Notes: generated by a model from the letters alone, not told the origin. DNA of 64,000 bases from Emiliania huxleyi CCMP1516 (GCF_000372725.1 NW_005199770.1:2025048-2089047), one strand, 5' to 3'; shown: positions 38,279 to 51,293, numbered from the stretch's first letter. A program made the numbers and translations.

Positions 38279-38905
38279 ATGCTCGGCGAGCCATCGACCC
38301 GCACTGGCCTCGACGCCAGTCCTGTGCGCCGGGGCCTGCCGCTAGCCGATCTCGTGAGCGCCTCGCTGCTCGTGGTCGTCGGTCTGCTTCACGTGCGACG
38401 CGCCATCGCCTGCCGACAGGAGGAGCCGCCCAAAGCGTCGCTCAACAAGCTGTGGGACTGGCGGTGCACGGCCGACTCATTCGCGTCGTGGTCCTTCTTG
38501 CCGCTGCACGCGCTGGCCGCCGCGGCTCTGGCAGGTTGGGTGCTGCTCTCCGTCCGCGGTAGCCTCGGATGGATGTGGAGAAGCCTCGCTGGCGAGACGC
38601 CCCAGCCGCGCGACGCAAACGACACGAGCCTCCGCCAGATCGAGTGCTTCCTCGCGGCGTGGGCAGGCTGCTGGTTCGCGCCGGCGTCGCCCTTTGCCGC
38701 GAGCGCCGACTGCGCCGACCAGGACGCCGCTTGCCCCAACTGGGCCGCGGGCGGGGAGTGCGAGAAGAACGCGAGTTTCATGCTGAAGACGTGCCGAGCA
38801 TCCTGCGGGGCGTGCGTGCGCGCGGCTGCTGCTGGTGGGTGGGGCAGCCTCGGCCCGAGGGCTGTCACCCTGGTCGCCGCTGGCTCTCCCCCGCAGATGC
38901 GATGA
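38279..38905 (+). CDS. Two-helix membrane protein with a ShKT domain
   Basis: ATG 38279 (MLGEPSTRTGLDASPVRRGL). Hydrophobic segments LVSASLLVVVGLLHV and LHALAAAALAGWVLLSV suggest two transmembrane helices. The C-terminal part CADQDAACPNWAAGGECEKN then FMLKTCRASCGAC is a six-cysteine ShKT module in the standard C-x-D-x(4)-C-x2-W-A-x2-G-E-C...C-x3-C-x2-C pattern. These modules are common in algal and invertebrate extracellular proteins and do not imply toxicity. TGA at 38903. The gene may continue through splicing into the exon at 39512, which also encodes hydrophobic helices. Confidence 0.65.
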   Translation: MLGEPSTRTGLDASPVRRGLPLADLVSASLLVVVGLLHVRRAIACRQEEPPKASLNKLWDWRCTADSFASWSFLPLHALAAAALAGWVLLSVRGSLGWMWRSLAGETPQPRDANDTSLRQIECFLAAWAGCWFAPASPFAASADCADQDAACPNWAAGGECEKNASFMLKTCRASCGACVRAAAAGGWGSLGPRAVTLVAAGSPPQMR

Positions 38906-39511
38906 TAGCTATCTCTCACCCATAGAGGCTGTGAAGTTGGTCACGCCGCCCCGCAATCTCTCACCCATAGAGGCTTTGAAGTTGGTCGCGCCGACCCACC
39001 GTGCTGAAGATGGCCACGCCGCCCGACGCTGTCGGCTTCCCCGTACACTTAGGCTCTCTCTTTTCCCTCGCCGTTGCCCGCATCGGCATGGCCTTGCTGA
39101 GCGAGCGATCGCAGGCCCCGCTGCTTGCCTTCTCTCACCAGACACCCTCTCGCTTCTCTTCCTCCCCACCTCCTGCCCAACTCCTCCCCACCTCCTGCCC
39201 ACCTCCTCCTCGCCCCTCCCCCCTTCCCACCCCTCTTCCCTTCCCCACCTCCTCGCCTCTCCTCTCCACACCGCCCTCTCGCCTCTCGTCACGACTACCG
39301 CACCACCCAAGGACCTGAACCCACTCTGGACTCGACGCTCTGGAGGTGTGGTCCTCCTCCGCCTCTCCTCTCGCGCACGACCTGCTGCTTGCGAAACGCC
39401 ACGAGAAACACCAGGCCGACCAACAGCCCCCCCCGCCCTGGAGCCCGCTTCCCGTGCCGCCCACAGGCGCGCCTCGCCTTCTGCGCCCGGGCGGCGGCGC
39501 GTCCGCTGCAG
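38906..39511 (+). other. Tandem 42-bp repeat and C/T-rich sequence, probably intronic
   Basis: CTCTCACCCATAGAGGCTGT GAAGTTGGTC occurs twice (38914-38995). 39125-39300 is pyrimidine-rich. A short coding-like piece (MATPPDAVGFPVHLGSLFSL AVARIGMALL) lies at 39009-39110. Confidence 0.5.
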
Positions 39512-39721
39512 GTCGCCGCCGCCTTGTGCATGCGCACGCCCATCGGGCCACTGCTGCTCGCGCTGCTGCGCCTGCTGCGTGCGGCTCTCGTGTCGGTCGG
39601 CATGCTGCTGCGGCTGTTTGGCGGCTTGCTCGGCGCGAGCTGGGACGGCTGCCGCAGGCGAATGGTCCGCCTGCTTGGCGGCGAGGTTGTCGATTTGGGC
39701 GACTTCAACAAGGACTTCTGA
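39512..39721 (+). CDS. Putative terminal exon of a membrane protein
   Basis: Opening after GCTGCAG at 39511: VAAALCMRTPIGPLLLALLR, LLRAALVSVGMLLRLFGGLL, WDGCRRRMVRLLGGEVVDLG DFNKDF, TGA 39719. One long or two short hydrophobic helices followed by a basic-then-acidic tail. It may be the last exon of the gene beginning at 38279. Confidence 0.4.
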   Translation, partial: VAAALCMRTPIGPLLLALLRLLRAALVSVGMLLRLFGGLLGASWDGCRRRMVRLLGGEVVDLGDFNKDF

Positions 39722-40955
39722 GTGGTCGGCACCCCGAGCGACGGGCCAGCTTTTGGAAGGCGGCTGCGTTACGGGCTGAGGCGTGGGTCGGATGAAGTAC
39801 GACTGTACGAGTACGTTGTAGAGACGGTCGCAGTCAACTTTCGACTAGGTCCCCCCCCCCGAGGCCGAGCCTTTTGGCACCCAGATTGTGTGAGACTAGT
39901 ACGCAGCGCCGTGGCAGAGGTTTTCTACCGAGGTCTGTGACGCTGGCCGCGCGCTGACCGCTGTCTGCCGGGTTCGCCGCTTCGCCGCGCCCAGCAGAGG
40001 CCCACAGGCACAGCGAGCGCCACCATCTGCGCACTGGCACTGCGCACGACAACTTTGTGGATTGTGCCGAGGTGGACCTTCTTTTGTAGTACGGCTTTAG
40101 AGGCTAGCGCTAGGATTGAGAGCAGCCTCGCTCTCCATCCTAGAAGTCGAAGGATTGTGAGCAGCCACTCCTCGCAATCGTAGCATCTCTGTGCGATTCA
40201 TTGTGAGCGCCCACGCTCGCAATCCTACATCTTCTAGCTTCTAAAGGGGAAGAGGACCCCCTGAGTTGAACAGGGGTTGTGCGCCCAAGCCCCCCTGCTC
40301 GGCTCCAGCGAGTAGACAACTGTTACCATCAACAGAGGAGAGAAGGATATGACCTCAGGGCTGATGTGACCAAGCGCTGGGGTTCCGGCGTAGCGGACTC
40401 GGGCACGTGCCCTGGCTCTGCTTTGCATCACCTCGCTCGTCTGTCTGTCCTGTCCATTGCCGATCTTTTATAGACTCCATACAGGAAGGCATGGTACGAG
40501 GCAGTCATCTGCGAAAGTGCCATGCCCAGAGAAAGAGCTGGAGACAGGGTTCCTCATCGACCATCTAGGGGGTTGTGATCTGTGATCTGTAAGCGGGGTC
40601 CGCCCGCAGGCGCATTTTGTATACCGAGGCGGTGCCCGGTGTAAAACTAGTGTGGACCTTTAGGTATATTGTTGGCAAATCAAGACACAGAGCTCACACA
40701 GAATCACAGCGGGAGGAAAGCGGCGAGTCGCAATTCCAGGGGTCGTTGTGGCGGGCCACCCTGTCCAGAGAGGCATGGATGCCAATCTGGGGTCTCTCGA
40801 CCGAGTCTATGAAGCCCTGGCCGCCTCCCGGTGGTGGCAGAGGTTATGGAACCAAGCGACGGAGATGGTGCGGGGGTAGGGTGAACCAGGCTGATCCGGG
40901 CTTCTGGGGGATCTGGGGCCCGGGCGGGGCCCGGGGCGCGGCGGTGAATTCGCCG
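39722..40955. other. Gene-free stretch with three small hairpins
   Basis: At about 40107-40135, 40153-40183 and 40199-40230 related imperfect hairpins occur (GGATTGAGAGC...GCTCTCC, GGATTGTGAGC...CGCAATC, ATTGTGAGCG...CGCTCGCAAT). The long plus-strand frame from 40617 is open upstream of the F-box gene, but the sequence before ATG 40956 shows no domain. Confidence 0.5.
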
Positions 40956-43655
<2,700 letters not shown>

Positions 43656-43807
43656 AGGGCGAAAGAAATCGTTCGGGTTGTTTGTTTTGAGTTCTTAATC
43701 CCCTTTCCCGGGCAGGGACGCAGGGACAGATACACGATCGTGTATCCGTGCCGGCGGCCGGCGCCGGTAAAAAAGAAAAAAACCACTTCCCGATACTAGG
43801 TGACGCT

Positions 43808-44387
43808 GATGCAAAAGAGCTCAGCTCCACTGGCTACCTGAGCTACAAACATGGTCGGCAAGTGGCATTGCGGCGTGCAAGCGGCTCACCTGCCGACCTC
43901 GCGCGGCTTCAACCGCTTCTTCGGGCACACACGAGGCAGCCGGACGGATCTCTCACACTTGCTGTTCATCGCTATGAGTGACATCATTGATTAATAGGCT
44001 GCTCGAGAACCCGCTCGCGTACGACTCGGTTTGCAGCTACAAGACGAGCAAATATACAACGTGTACTACATGGAAAACACCGCCTTTGAAAACAGCGCCT
44101 CCTCTGCTCTGGTCCAAGGTCTTAGGAAGGCAATTCCCCCCCGTGTCCATAAAACCCCATTTATGCGGCGGCACTACGCGGACGCCGAGGACTACTACTC
44201 GCCGACCGAGCTGCAGGAGGAGGCGTTCACCGCTTCCTGATAGAACGACCACGTTGCAAGGTACGGGAGCGCCGGGAAGACCGCCGGCGTGCCACTCTTT
44301 CTGTACTTTGCGACGAACGCCATCCGCGATTCCGGCGACGACGACTCTCATCCGAGCCGCTTCTACGCCAACTGGACAACATGCTAG
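43808..44387 (+). pseudogene. Sulfatase (arylsulfatase-type) relic or exon set
   Basis: Pieces in three frames keep sulfatase order: TGYLSYK, then after a 1-nt shift MVGKWHCGVQAAHLPTSRGF NRFFGH (family M-V-G-K-W-H-x-G...P-T-x-R-G-F-D-x-F-x-G), then YADAEDYYSP, then AGVPLFLYFATNAIRDSGDD D...HPSRFYANWTTC and a TAG at 44386. The upstream catalytic Cys/Ser-x-P-x-R motif was not found in the window, so the N-terminus is missing. Frame changes without clear splice sites favour a decayed copy. A multi-exon gene is not excluded. Confidence 0.55.
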
Positions 44388-45472
44388 GCAGATGCTAGCC
44401 CAGCAGGCCGCTCCCACCGCCGCCGCCCCGTGGCGGAGGCAAGGTGGCAAAGGGTGGCAAGGGCGGCAAGGGCGGCGGCAAGGGTGGTGGCCGTGGTGCA
44501 CCAGACCCGCTTTGCGCCACCTCCCTCAACGCCCGATACTCGGTTGAGCCGGCGGAGCGACGGCGGCAGAGGTGCGGCCGCCGGCGACCTCACACGGCGT
44601 CGAGCGTCGTAGAGACGGCCTCGAGAGCCGCCGCCAAGTGTGCCACGACCGCCGCCGCGAGGCTCGTGGCGATGGATGCGCCAGACTCGCTTTGCGCCGC
44701 CGCCCTCAACGCCCGATACTCGATCAGAGCCGGCGGAGCGACGGCGGCAGAGTTGCGGCCGCCGGCGACCTTCCCCTCGACCACGCCGCTGACCCGTCGA
44801 CAAGCACGCGTGGACTGCCATCGAGAAGAAGGCGAAGGAGGGCGGCGCATCCGGAGCCCGCGGGCGCGGCGTGGGCGGGCGCGGGCGCGGGCGGGCGCGC
44901 GGGAACCCCGCCACCGGAGGCGACAATGCCTCTGGCGGCTCTGCAGGAAACACTGCTTCACGCGAACGCTCGCAAGGGACGTAGGACCGTGACAAGATTG
45001 AGCACAAGGAAGCTCGAGTATCGACATTCGTAGGGCACGGCACAGGATGCACCGCGCTAGTACACTGTGTGTAGCGTGTATGAAGGGTAGCACAGGCGTC
45101 CGAATTCAGACGTCGCCTCGGCTCCACCTTGGGTAGTGGCCTCGGCTGTCGCCTCGGCCTCTTGTGTGACAGCCTCGGCTGGCGCCTTGGCAGCCAGGTC
45201 AGGGGCTGCGCCCCCTTCCCCCGGGGTGCTAGTACACTGTGTGTGGTGTGTAGTGTGTGGAGGGTGGCACAGGCGTCCGAATTCAGACGCGCACCATCCC
45301 CACCACCTCCGTTCCTCCCCCTATCGTCGATGCATCCTCACCACCCTCCTCCTCGGATAAGCCCTCTCCTCCTCTCTGTCCGCCGCGCCCACCCTCTCGA
45401 GCGTCCAGTGAACTCGTCCTCGTTCTCGACCAAACTTTTCAGCATCCGCCCTCCTCTGTCTGAAGTTCACAC

Positions 45473-45513
<41 letters not shown>

Positions 45514-45792
45514 CTCCGTTCTCAGCGGACACACACAACTCCGTTCTCGCGCCAGCCCACTCCTCGAGCGTCGCCGCCACGAGCGCCCCGTAGACGGCAT
45601 CGACCGCCGCCTCCGCCAACGCCTCAGCAGCCGCCTCGCCCGCCTCAGAACCCGTGGTGGTTGAAAGAGAATTTTTCAACCAAAGAAAAGGTCGCGGCGC
45701 CCGCAGGCGTCCGAGACCCGGCGTCTCGGGCGGGGTAATGCTGGCGGGCCCCCAATAGCTGTCCGTGGTTTCGCGCGAAGAGCCATACTAGT
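44388..45792. repeat. Tandem duplications and (CA)n; no clear gene
   Basis: GGCAAGGG-type repeats lie at 44447-44495. A segment including CTCAACGCCCGATACTCG and GCCGGCGGAGCGACGGCGGC AGAG occurs twice (about 44510-44593 and 44683-44768). CTAGTACACTGTGTGT...CACAGGCGTCCGAATTCAGACG occurs at 45056-45108 and 45230-45290. CA repeats lie at 45474-45512. On the minus strand 45655-45540 reads SEAGEAAAEALAEAAVDAVY GALVAATLEEWAGARTEL, possibly an exon of an unidentified gene. Confidence 0.7.
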
Positions 45793-46488
45793 ATGGTGAA
45801 CACCGCCTCCCATCTAGAGTCCATCCGAGCCGCGCTCGCCACCGTCGCCGCTTCGGACGGAGCCGAGGCGCTCGCCGCGGCACGCGCAGGCTTGGCGGAG
45901 GCGCTGCACGGGTGCCTGCTTGAGGTGGCGCAGCATGACGTCCCGGAGGAGCAGCGGCGACAGCTCGACGCTGCGCTTTGTGCAGAGACGACTGCGCTCC
46001 GCGGCGCGCTCTTCAAGGCGCTGCGCGTGTGCTCGCTGCACCGCGCTTTCCTCGGCCTGCCGCGGCTCCTCGAAGCCACCAGGCTGCTGCTCGCTGCAGC
46101 GCCCGCAAAGGGCGTGGCCACGTTCATCGAGACCGACCTCTGCGCCGACATCGACGCGAGCGCGAGCCTCCGAGACCTGGACTGCGCCCAGCAGGTCCTC
46201 GACGCGCTGCTGGGCGGGAGGCGCCTCAAGAAGGACCTCGGCGCCGACCTGCCCGCGTCGCACAAAAAGTCGGTGCGGACTGCACTCAACCGCGCTCGGC
46301 GGGCGCTCGGTGCGATCGAGGCCGAGGCGCGCGTGCAGCAGGTTGCGGCGCACCGCGCCGCGCACCCGCCGGTGTACGAGATGCCCGACACCGACTGCCG
46401 GCGGGAGGACGAGGAGCGCGAGGCGCGGAGGCGCGAGGCGCACTCGGCCGGTATGGACGCGATGTTTGCAGCGGCAAAGATTGGGTGA
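45793..46488 (+). CDS. Unrecognised all-helical protein, 231 residues
   Basis: ATG 45793 (MVNTASHLESIRAALATVAA) to TGA 46486. Ala/Leu/Arg-rich with regular amphipathic helices (LLEVAQHDVPEEQRRQLDAA; FKALRVCSLHRAFLGLPRLL; KKSVRTALNRARRALGAIEA) and a charged C-terminus (CRREDEEREARRREAHSAGM). No signal peptide, membrane segment or catalytic motif. It could be an armadillo-like or TFIIS N-domain-like fold, since the middle resembles such short helix bundles, but I do not claim it. Single exon, codon use typical of the window. Confidence 0.6.
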   Translation: MVNTASHLESIRAALATVAASDGAEALAAARAGLAEALHGCLLEVAQHDVPEEQRRQLDAALCAETTALRGALFKALRVCSLHRAFLGLPRLLEATRLLLAAAPAKGVATFIETDLCADIDASASLRDLDCAQQVLDALLGGRRLKKDLGADLPASHKKSVRTALNRARRALGAIEAEARVQQVAAHRAAHPPVYEMPDTDCRREDEEREARRREAHSAGMDAMFAAAKIG

Positions 46489-47063
46489 TCAGGAATTCTA
46501 GGTCGGTCGGAATCCCCCAAAACAATTAAATTCCCTCTCGAGCGGAGAGGTTTTGGGATTCGACTCCCGCGCAATCAAGTCATCAACGATGGTGCCAACG
46601 GCCAAAAAAGCGCCGGTAGCAAGCACGATGGAGGTGCGTCTTTCCCATGCTCGCGCGCCCCCCGCGCGCGAACGATGCCTGGGCCCGGCTCGCCCGCTTG
46701 GGGATCCACCCCCGCCCCCCACCTGCCGGCTCACCTGCCGTCAGTTCACGCGGGAGCGCCCAGAACTGTCAGCATAAGAATTTAAACAAGACAACTCTCT
46801 CTCACAGCACACAGGCTCGACACAGGTGCGAACTGGCGCGTGCTAGTACTATCAAGCATAAGAAATCCAGCAGCTTAGCTGTCTGTGACTTCAGCCTCGC
46901 CTCAGCTCTCCCTTCGGTCGCACGCCTCGGGAGAGAGGTCGCACACGACGCTGGTGACCATTCCCGACGAGCCATGCGCAGGTCGCGACCCCTGAGGACC
47001 TCCACACCTCCAAGCAGAAGCTACGTGGCATCGGCGAGGCGACCGCGCTGTTTTTGGAGCCTG
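46489..47063. other. Gene-free stretch with a copy of the CAGACAGGCTCGACAC repeat
   Basis: 46789-46836 matches the left arm of hairpin element H1 (33470-33513) including its ACTCTCTCTCACAGCA lead-in. A segment near 46548 (GGGATTCGACTCCC) superficially resembles a T-arm but no cloverleaf forms. No gene. Confidence 0.6.
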
Positions 47064-47400
47064 CTAGGGCAGAGGCCCTGGCCACCCTGGCGTCCCTCGA
47101 GGGGTCGCCAGGACCCGCCGCGGGATCGGGCCGGGGACCTTGATCTCGCGGTACGACAGCTTGACCCCGAAGAGCCGCGCGAAGATCGGGAACAGCTTCG
47201 GGATCTTCTGCCGCGCCATGCCGAGGTGCATCACCGAGATGCACGCGAGCTCCGTCTCGGCGTTGAAGTGGTTGCCCAGCTTGAAGCGCGCCTTGGTGGG
47301 CTCGGCGATGGCCTTGAACTTAGCGGCCTCAGCCTGCGCCGCCTCGAGCTCGGCCTGCAGCTTGGCGCACTGCGCCTCCACCGCCTCGACGCCCCGTGTG
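47064..47400 (-). CDS. Coiled-coil ORF fragment, possibly from a mobile element
   Basis: Minus-strand frame reads VEAVEAQCAKLQAELEAAQA EAAKFKAIAEPTK, FKLGNHFNAETELACISVMH, LGMARQKIPKLFPIFARLFG VKLSYREIKVPGPIPRR. A heptad-like coiled coil is followed by a conserved-looking block. I suspect a lineage-specific repeated ORF, but no transposase or polymerase signature is present. It abuts a plus-strand coding region at about 47400. Confidence 0.3.
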
Positions 47401-48069
47401 GCGACCGTCGTGCAGGACAAGCGCAACAACCTCTACCTGTTCGCCTCGCCCAACACGCCCACCGACGGCGGCGCCGGCGGTCGCGCCGCCCTCAAGGCGG
47501 CGGCCAACTGCGTGCAGGGCGGCTACACGAAGGCCGAGGGCGCTCTCCGGTGGCTGCTCCTCGTCTGCATGCCCGCCTTTGGCCACTGCGCGGCCGCCGT
47601 GCCTAGCCCGACGGCGGTGGCCTCGGCCTTCTCGTCTGCCTTCGCCTCGGCGTCCTCGGCCTTCTCATCCGGCGTCGCCTCGGCGGCGTCCTCGGCCTTC
47701 TCGCCCGCCGTCGCCTCGAAGGCGTCCTCGCTCGTGAGCTGCTCGCCGCTTCTCATGCCCGCACTCGTGCTCATCCTCCTCGCCATCGCCTGCGGCGCCT
47801 CCCTGGCCGTCATCGGCACGGTGATGTGGCGCCGCAACTCAAAGGCCCGAAGACGGCCCGACGGCCCGACCGACCCGAAGACGGCCCCAACCGGCGTCAC
47901 CACAAACGCGCCGGCTCTCAAGCCGGTCACCGAAGACGCGCCGGCTCTCGAGCCGGTCACCGCCGGCGGCGCGCCGCTGCCGTCGATCGAGAAGTTTCCA
48001 GCGGAGACGCCCGCCCCGGCGGCGAGCGCCGCGCATTCTGCAAGCGGATCCGGCGCCCACAGCTGCTGA
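47401..48069 (+). CDS. Membrane-protein exon, unrecognised
   Basis: Plus-strand frame: VVQDKRNNLYLFASPNTPTD, AALKAAANCVQGGYTKAEGA, LRWLLLVCMP, an Ala/Ser-rich stretch, a transmembrane helix (LLMPALVLILLAIACGASLA VIGTVMW) and a basic, Pro/Ala-rich tail with two copies of (N/D)APAL(K/E)PVT. TGA at 48067. Upstream sequence to 47140 in this frame is antisense to the coiled-coil ORF and probably not part of it. It may be the 5' end of the dockerin-like/SPPPPS gene that follows. Confidence 0.4.
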   Translation, partial: ATVVQDKRNNLYLFASPNTPTDGGAGGRAALKAAANCVQGGYTKAEGALRWLLLVCMPAFGHCAAAVPSPTAVASAFSSAFASASSAFSSGVASAASSAFSPAVASKASSLVSCSPLLMPALVLILLAIACGASLAVIGTVMWRRNSKARRRPDGPTDPKTAPTGVTTNAPALKPVTEDAPALEPVTAGGAPLPSIEKFPAETPAPAASAAHSASGSGAHSC

Positions 48070-48091
48070 CGCGCCTGTGTGCGTGTGCACA

Positions 48092-48677
48092 GGGCATCAC
48101 CGAGTGGACGAGCCCCTCAAAGTCGCGCCGCAACCACGAGCGCAAGGAGGCGTCCGCCCCGATCGATTGCGGCAACGGGTACGGCGCCCTGCTCGGGTCG
48201 GGCGGCAACGAGGGCATCGGCGGTGGCAAGGCGACGTCCAAGGCGCCGTCGGCCACAAACTCGGTGCTCGCCGCCTGCATGTGCAGCTTCCGCCCCCTGC
48301 TCGCCGCTCACAGCCAGTCTCACGCCCCTGTTCAGGGCGCGACGGTCAAGCCCAAGACCCCCAAGACGGTCAAGAAGGCGGTCGACCCCAAGACGACCAC
48401 GACTGGCTCCGTCTCCGCCTCCGGCTGGCTCTCGTGGCCCAAGCTCTGCTGGCAAAACATGCTCTGCACCATCTACATCTGCCTCATCGCCGCGAGCGGC
48501 GGGGCCTTGGCCTACTTCTCGCACGGCTCCGACGGGCTTCTCTCTTCAATCGTGGTGCCCGCTTCGGCTGCGCCCCTCTGCACCCCTGACGATGACCTTG
48601 ACTACGACGATGATGGAGTCTTCCGTCTCGGTGACGCCGTCTTCTTATCCAATGTCTGGACTGGAAAAGAAACGTAA
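48092..48677 (+). CDS. Membrane-anchored exon with dockerin-like calcium repeat
   Basis: Opens after GTGCACAG: GITEWTSPSKSRRNHERKEA, then GNGYGALLGSGGNEGIGGGK, a Lys/Thr-rich linker (TVKPKTPKTVKKAVDPKTTT), a transmembrane segment (LCTIYICLIAASGGALAYF), then DDDLDYDDDGVFRLGDAVFL SNVW. The last part matches one dockerin/EF-hand-like loop (D-x-D-x-D-G-V-x-x-x-D-A). A second copy follows at 48690 in another frame. Type II topology is likely, placing the acidic loop outside the cell. Confidence 0.5.
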
Positions 48678-48683
48678 AAAGGC

Positions 48684-50466
48684 CCCCCCTTGCAATGGGG
48701 GTGACAATGACGGCGATGGAGTCTTCCGTCTCGCCGACGCCGTCAAAACGGCGAACCTGTGGTCCGATCCGTCCGCCTCGCAGTCGCCGCCGCCTCCGTC
48801 CGCATCGCCGTCTCCGCCGCCTCCGTCCGCCGCGCCGTCGCCGCCGCCTCCGTCAGCCGCGCCGTCGCCGCCGCCTCCGTCCGCGTCGCCGTGGTCGCCT
48901 CTGCCTCCCTCGACCTCACCGTCGCCGCCGCCTCCGTCCGCGTCGCCGTCGCCGCCGCCTCCGTCCGCCTCGCCGTCGCCGCCGCCTCCGTCCGCGTCGC
49001 CGTCGCCGCCGCCTCCCTCCACGTCGCCGTCGCCGCCGCCTCCCTCCGCATCGCCGTCGCCGCCGCCACCGTCCGCCTCGCCGTCGCCGCCGCCACCGTC
49101 CGCCTCGCCGTCGCCGCCGCCTCCCTCCGCCTCGCCGGCGCCGCCGCCTCCGTCCGTCTCGCCGTCGCCGCCGCCTCCGTCCGCGTCGCCGTCGCCGCCG
49201 CCTCCGTCCGCGTCGCCGTCGCCGCCGCCTCCCTCCACGTCGCCGTCGCCGCCGCCTCCCTACGCCTCGCCGTCGCCGCCGCCTCCGTCCACGTCGCCGT
49301 CGCCGCCGCCTCCGTCCGCGTCGCCGTCGCCTCCGCCTCCCTCCGCGTCGCCGTCGCCGCTGCCTCCGTCCGCGCCGCCGTCGCCGCCGCCTCCGTCCGC
49401 CTCGCCCTCGCCGCTGCCTCCCTCCGCCTCGCCGTCGCCGCCGCCTCCCTCCGCCTCGCCGTCGCCGCCGCCGCCGCCGCCGCCCTCACCACCGCCCTCT
49501 CCGCCGCCGCCCTCGCCGCCTCCACCTTCTCCGCCGCCGCCTTCGCCACCGCCGCCTTCGCCGCCGCCCTCACCTCCTCCGCCGTCCCCACCGCCACCCT
49601 CGCCGCCGCCCCCGTCGCCGCCGCCACCGTCGCCGCCGCCGTCGCCGCCGCCGCCTAGCCCCCCACCGCCCTCCCCGCCGCCGCCCTCGCCCCCACCGCC
49701 CTCGCCGCCACCCAGCCCTCCGCCTCCGCCCTCGCCGCCGCCGCCCTCGCCGCCGCCGCCCTCGCCGCCTCCCTCGCCGCCGCCGCCCAGCCCTCCGCCG
49801 CCTTCTCCTCCGCCGCCCTCACCACCCCCTCCCTCGCCGCCGCCACCGAGCCCGCCTCCTCCTTCGCCGCCGCCACCCAGCCCTCCGCCGCCGTCACCAC
49901 CCCCTCCAAGCCCGCCACCGCCGTCGCCGCCCCCTCCGAGCCCTCCGCCCCCCAGCCCGCCGCCGCCCTCCCCGCCGCCTCCGAGCCCGCCGCCGCCGTC
50001 GCCGCCGCCCCCAGGCCCGGGTGGACCGTCGCTGCCAACTCGGGCTCTCCGCCATACTACTCGATGCTCGATGCGGCCACAGGTGGAGCCGACCTGATAG
50101 TGGCCTTCGAGCAGAGTGCGACAAAATGGGACCCAGCGTGGCCGGCGCTCGGCTCATACCCGCGCCCCAAGTGCGTCGATCTGATCCGCACCGATGCGCG
50201 GAGCCAAGGCGCGCATCCGCCGGGACCGTGGTGCCCTTACTGCTACAACTGGGACGGCGTCGATGCGGTCGTGAGTGCGGCGGCAGGCGGTTCATCCGGA
50301 AGCGCATTCGGCGCCCTCGTCTACGCGGCGAATAATGGCGCTGGCGCCGTGCCGGCACAGGCGGCGGCGGCGGGGTTCAGCTACATCTACGTCACCGATG
50401 CCCCATTCGAGTCTCCGTGGTCGGCTCTCCCGTCGTACTGGTGCGATCTGCTCTCTGCTGCTGGCT
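48684..50466 (+). CDS. Dockerin-like loop + SPPPPS stalk + spherulation-4-like domain
   Basis: 48690-48770: NGGDNDGDGVFRLADAVKTA NLW, a second calcium-loop repeat. 48771-50010: about 410 residues of SPPPPSAS / SPPPPS repeats, the hydroxyproline-rich stalk type of algal wall proteins. 50020-50466 (another frame, after CCCCCAG): GWTVAANSGSPPYYSMLDAA, LIVAFEQSATKWDPAWPALG, GALVYAANNGAGAVPAQ, YIYVTDAPFESPWSALPSYW, similar to spherulation-specific family 4 proteins, whose members carry an (I/V)YVTD...N-P-x-x-x-L-P-x-Y-(W/F) motif. The frame change between stalk and globular domain implies an intron or an error in the repetitive tract. Likely cell-surface. Confidence 0.55.
48771..50010 (+). repeat. 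CCGCCGCCTCCGTCC repeat array encoding SPPPPS
   Basis: About 1.24 kb of imperfect 21-24-bp units. Five of six frames are open, explaining the long Arg-rich and Ala/Thr-rich spurious ORFs. Confidence 0.95.
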
Positions 50467-50853
50467 TGCCGCGTCCAGCTCGTGTCCGCCGCTGGTGTCT
50501 GTCGCCACCTCCGCCGCGTGGCTCGCCTCGCGCTCCGCTGAGAGCGCGAGCGCGGCGACCGCAGGCTCGCTCGTATCCTATGACCCGCCAGCGGGCACGG
50601 CCGGCTCGTGGTGGCGAGACCGCGCGTACGCGTACGACCAGGCAGCGGCAGCTGTTGCCCTGCTGCTGCACGGCGATGCGCAGCTTCAGCCGACTGTGGA
50701 GGCGATCCTCCAGGGCGTGAGCGCAGCGCTGGTGTGGGAGCAGGACGCCTCGATCGCCGCGGCGCCCTTCTATTGGGATGTCACCAGTGGCGCCGCTTCG
50801 GCCACTCGCTTGCCGGGCCGGCCGCCTGCTTCCCCGGCGGGTGGACGCCAGTA
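50467..50853 (+). CDS. Exon-like fragment, glycosidase-like helix segment
   Basis: Frame to TAA 50851: SVATSAAWLASRSAESASAA, SLVSYDPPAGTAGSWWRDRA, YAYDQAAAAVALLLHGDAQL. The YAYDQAAAAVALLxxGD segment resembles the Y-D-Q-A-x-x-A-x-A-L-L-x-x-G-D helix of glucoamylase-type (alpha/alpha)6 enzymes. It may continue the preceding gene after an intron, or be separate. Confidence 0.35.
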
Positions 50854-51293
50854 AGCCACCCGCACACCGCGTAGCCGTTCACACCAGCAGCCTTACGGCC
50901 GCCCGTTCCATTTTTCCGAGCGTCTTGTTACAGAAAAGGATGTTAGAAGTTGGCGTCCCGGACAAGTTGAAGGAGGGTAAGCATCAGCCGCAAGAGACAG
51001 GTAGCGCGTACTACTCCCTCGTGTACGTAAGCCGAGAGCGGCGCGAGGCCCGATCAGAGTGTGTGCTGTGTGGAGGTGGAAGGCTGCTGCTGCTCGAAAA
51101 AGAAATTTCCCCTCGCTTTGTCGCGCGATTTTGCTTTTTCTTTTGGGCGTGATATTGGACGAGTGCATCCTTGTCCTGACGCCGCGCCCTTCGCTGCGAC
51201 GGCGCTCCCCAGCTGCTATCTTTCCTGGACGTGTGCATCCTTGACTCGGCGCCGCGCCCTTTGTGCGACGGCGCGCTCTCCAGCTTTTGAGGG
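50854..51293. other. Intergenic with a 70-75-bp tandem duplication
   Basis: GTGCATCCTTG...CGCCGCGCCCTT...GCGACGGCGC...CCAGCT occurs twice (about 51160-51214 and 51231-51289) just upstream of the next ATG. Confidence 0.65.

Noticed and set aside
38279-38905. ShKT domain taken as a toxin gene
   Set aside because: The module name comes from a sea-anemone peptide. Here it is the tail of a two-helix membrane protein and nothing suggests toxicity.
46540-46575. Possible tRNA T-arm (GGGATTCGACTCCC)
   Set aside because: No matching acceptor, D or anticodon stems could be drawn upstream.
48695-50335. Arg-rich 546-residue and Ala/Thr-rich frames
   Set aside because: Out-of-frame readings of the CCGCCG repeat that encodes SPPPPS in the real frame.
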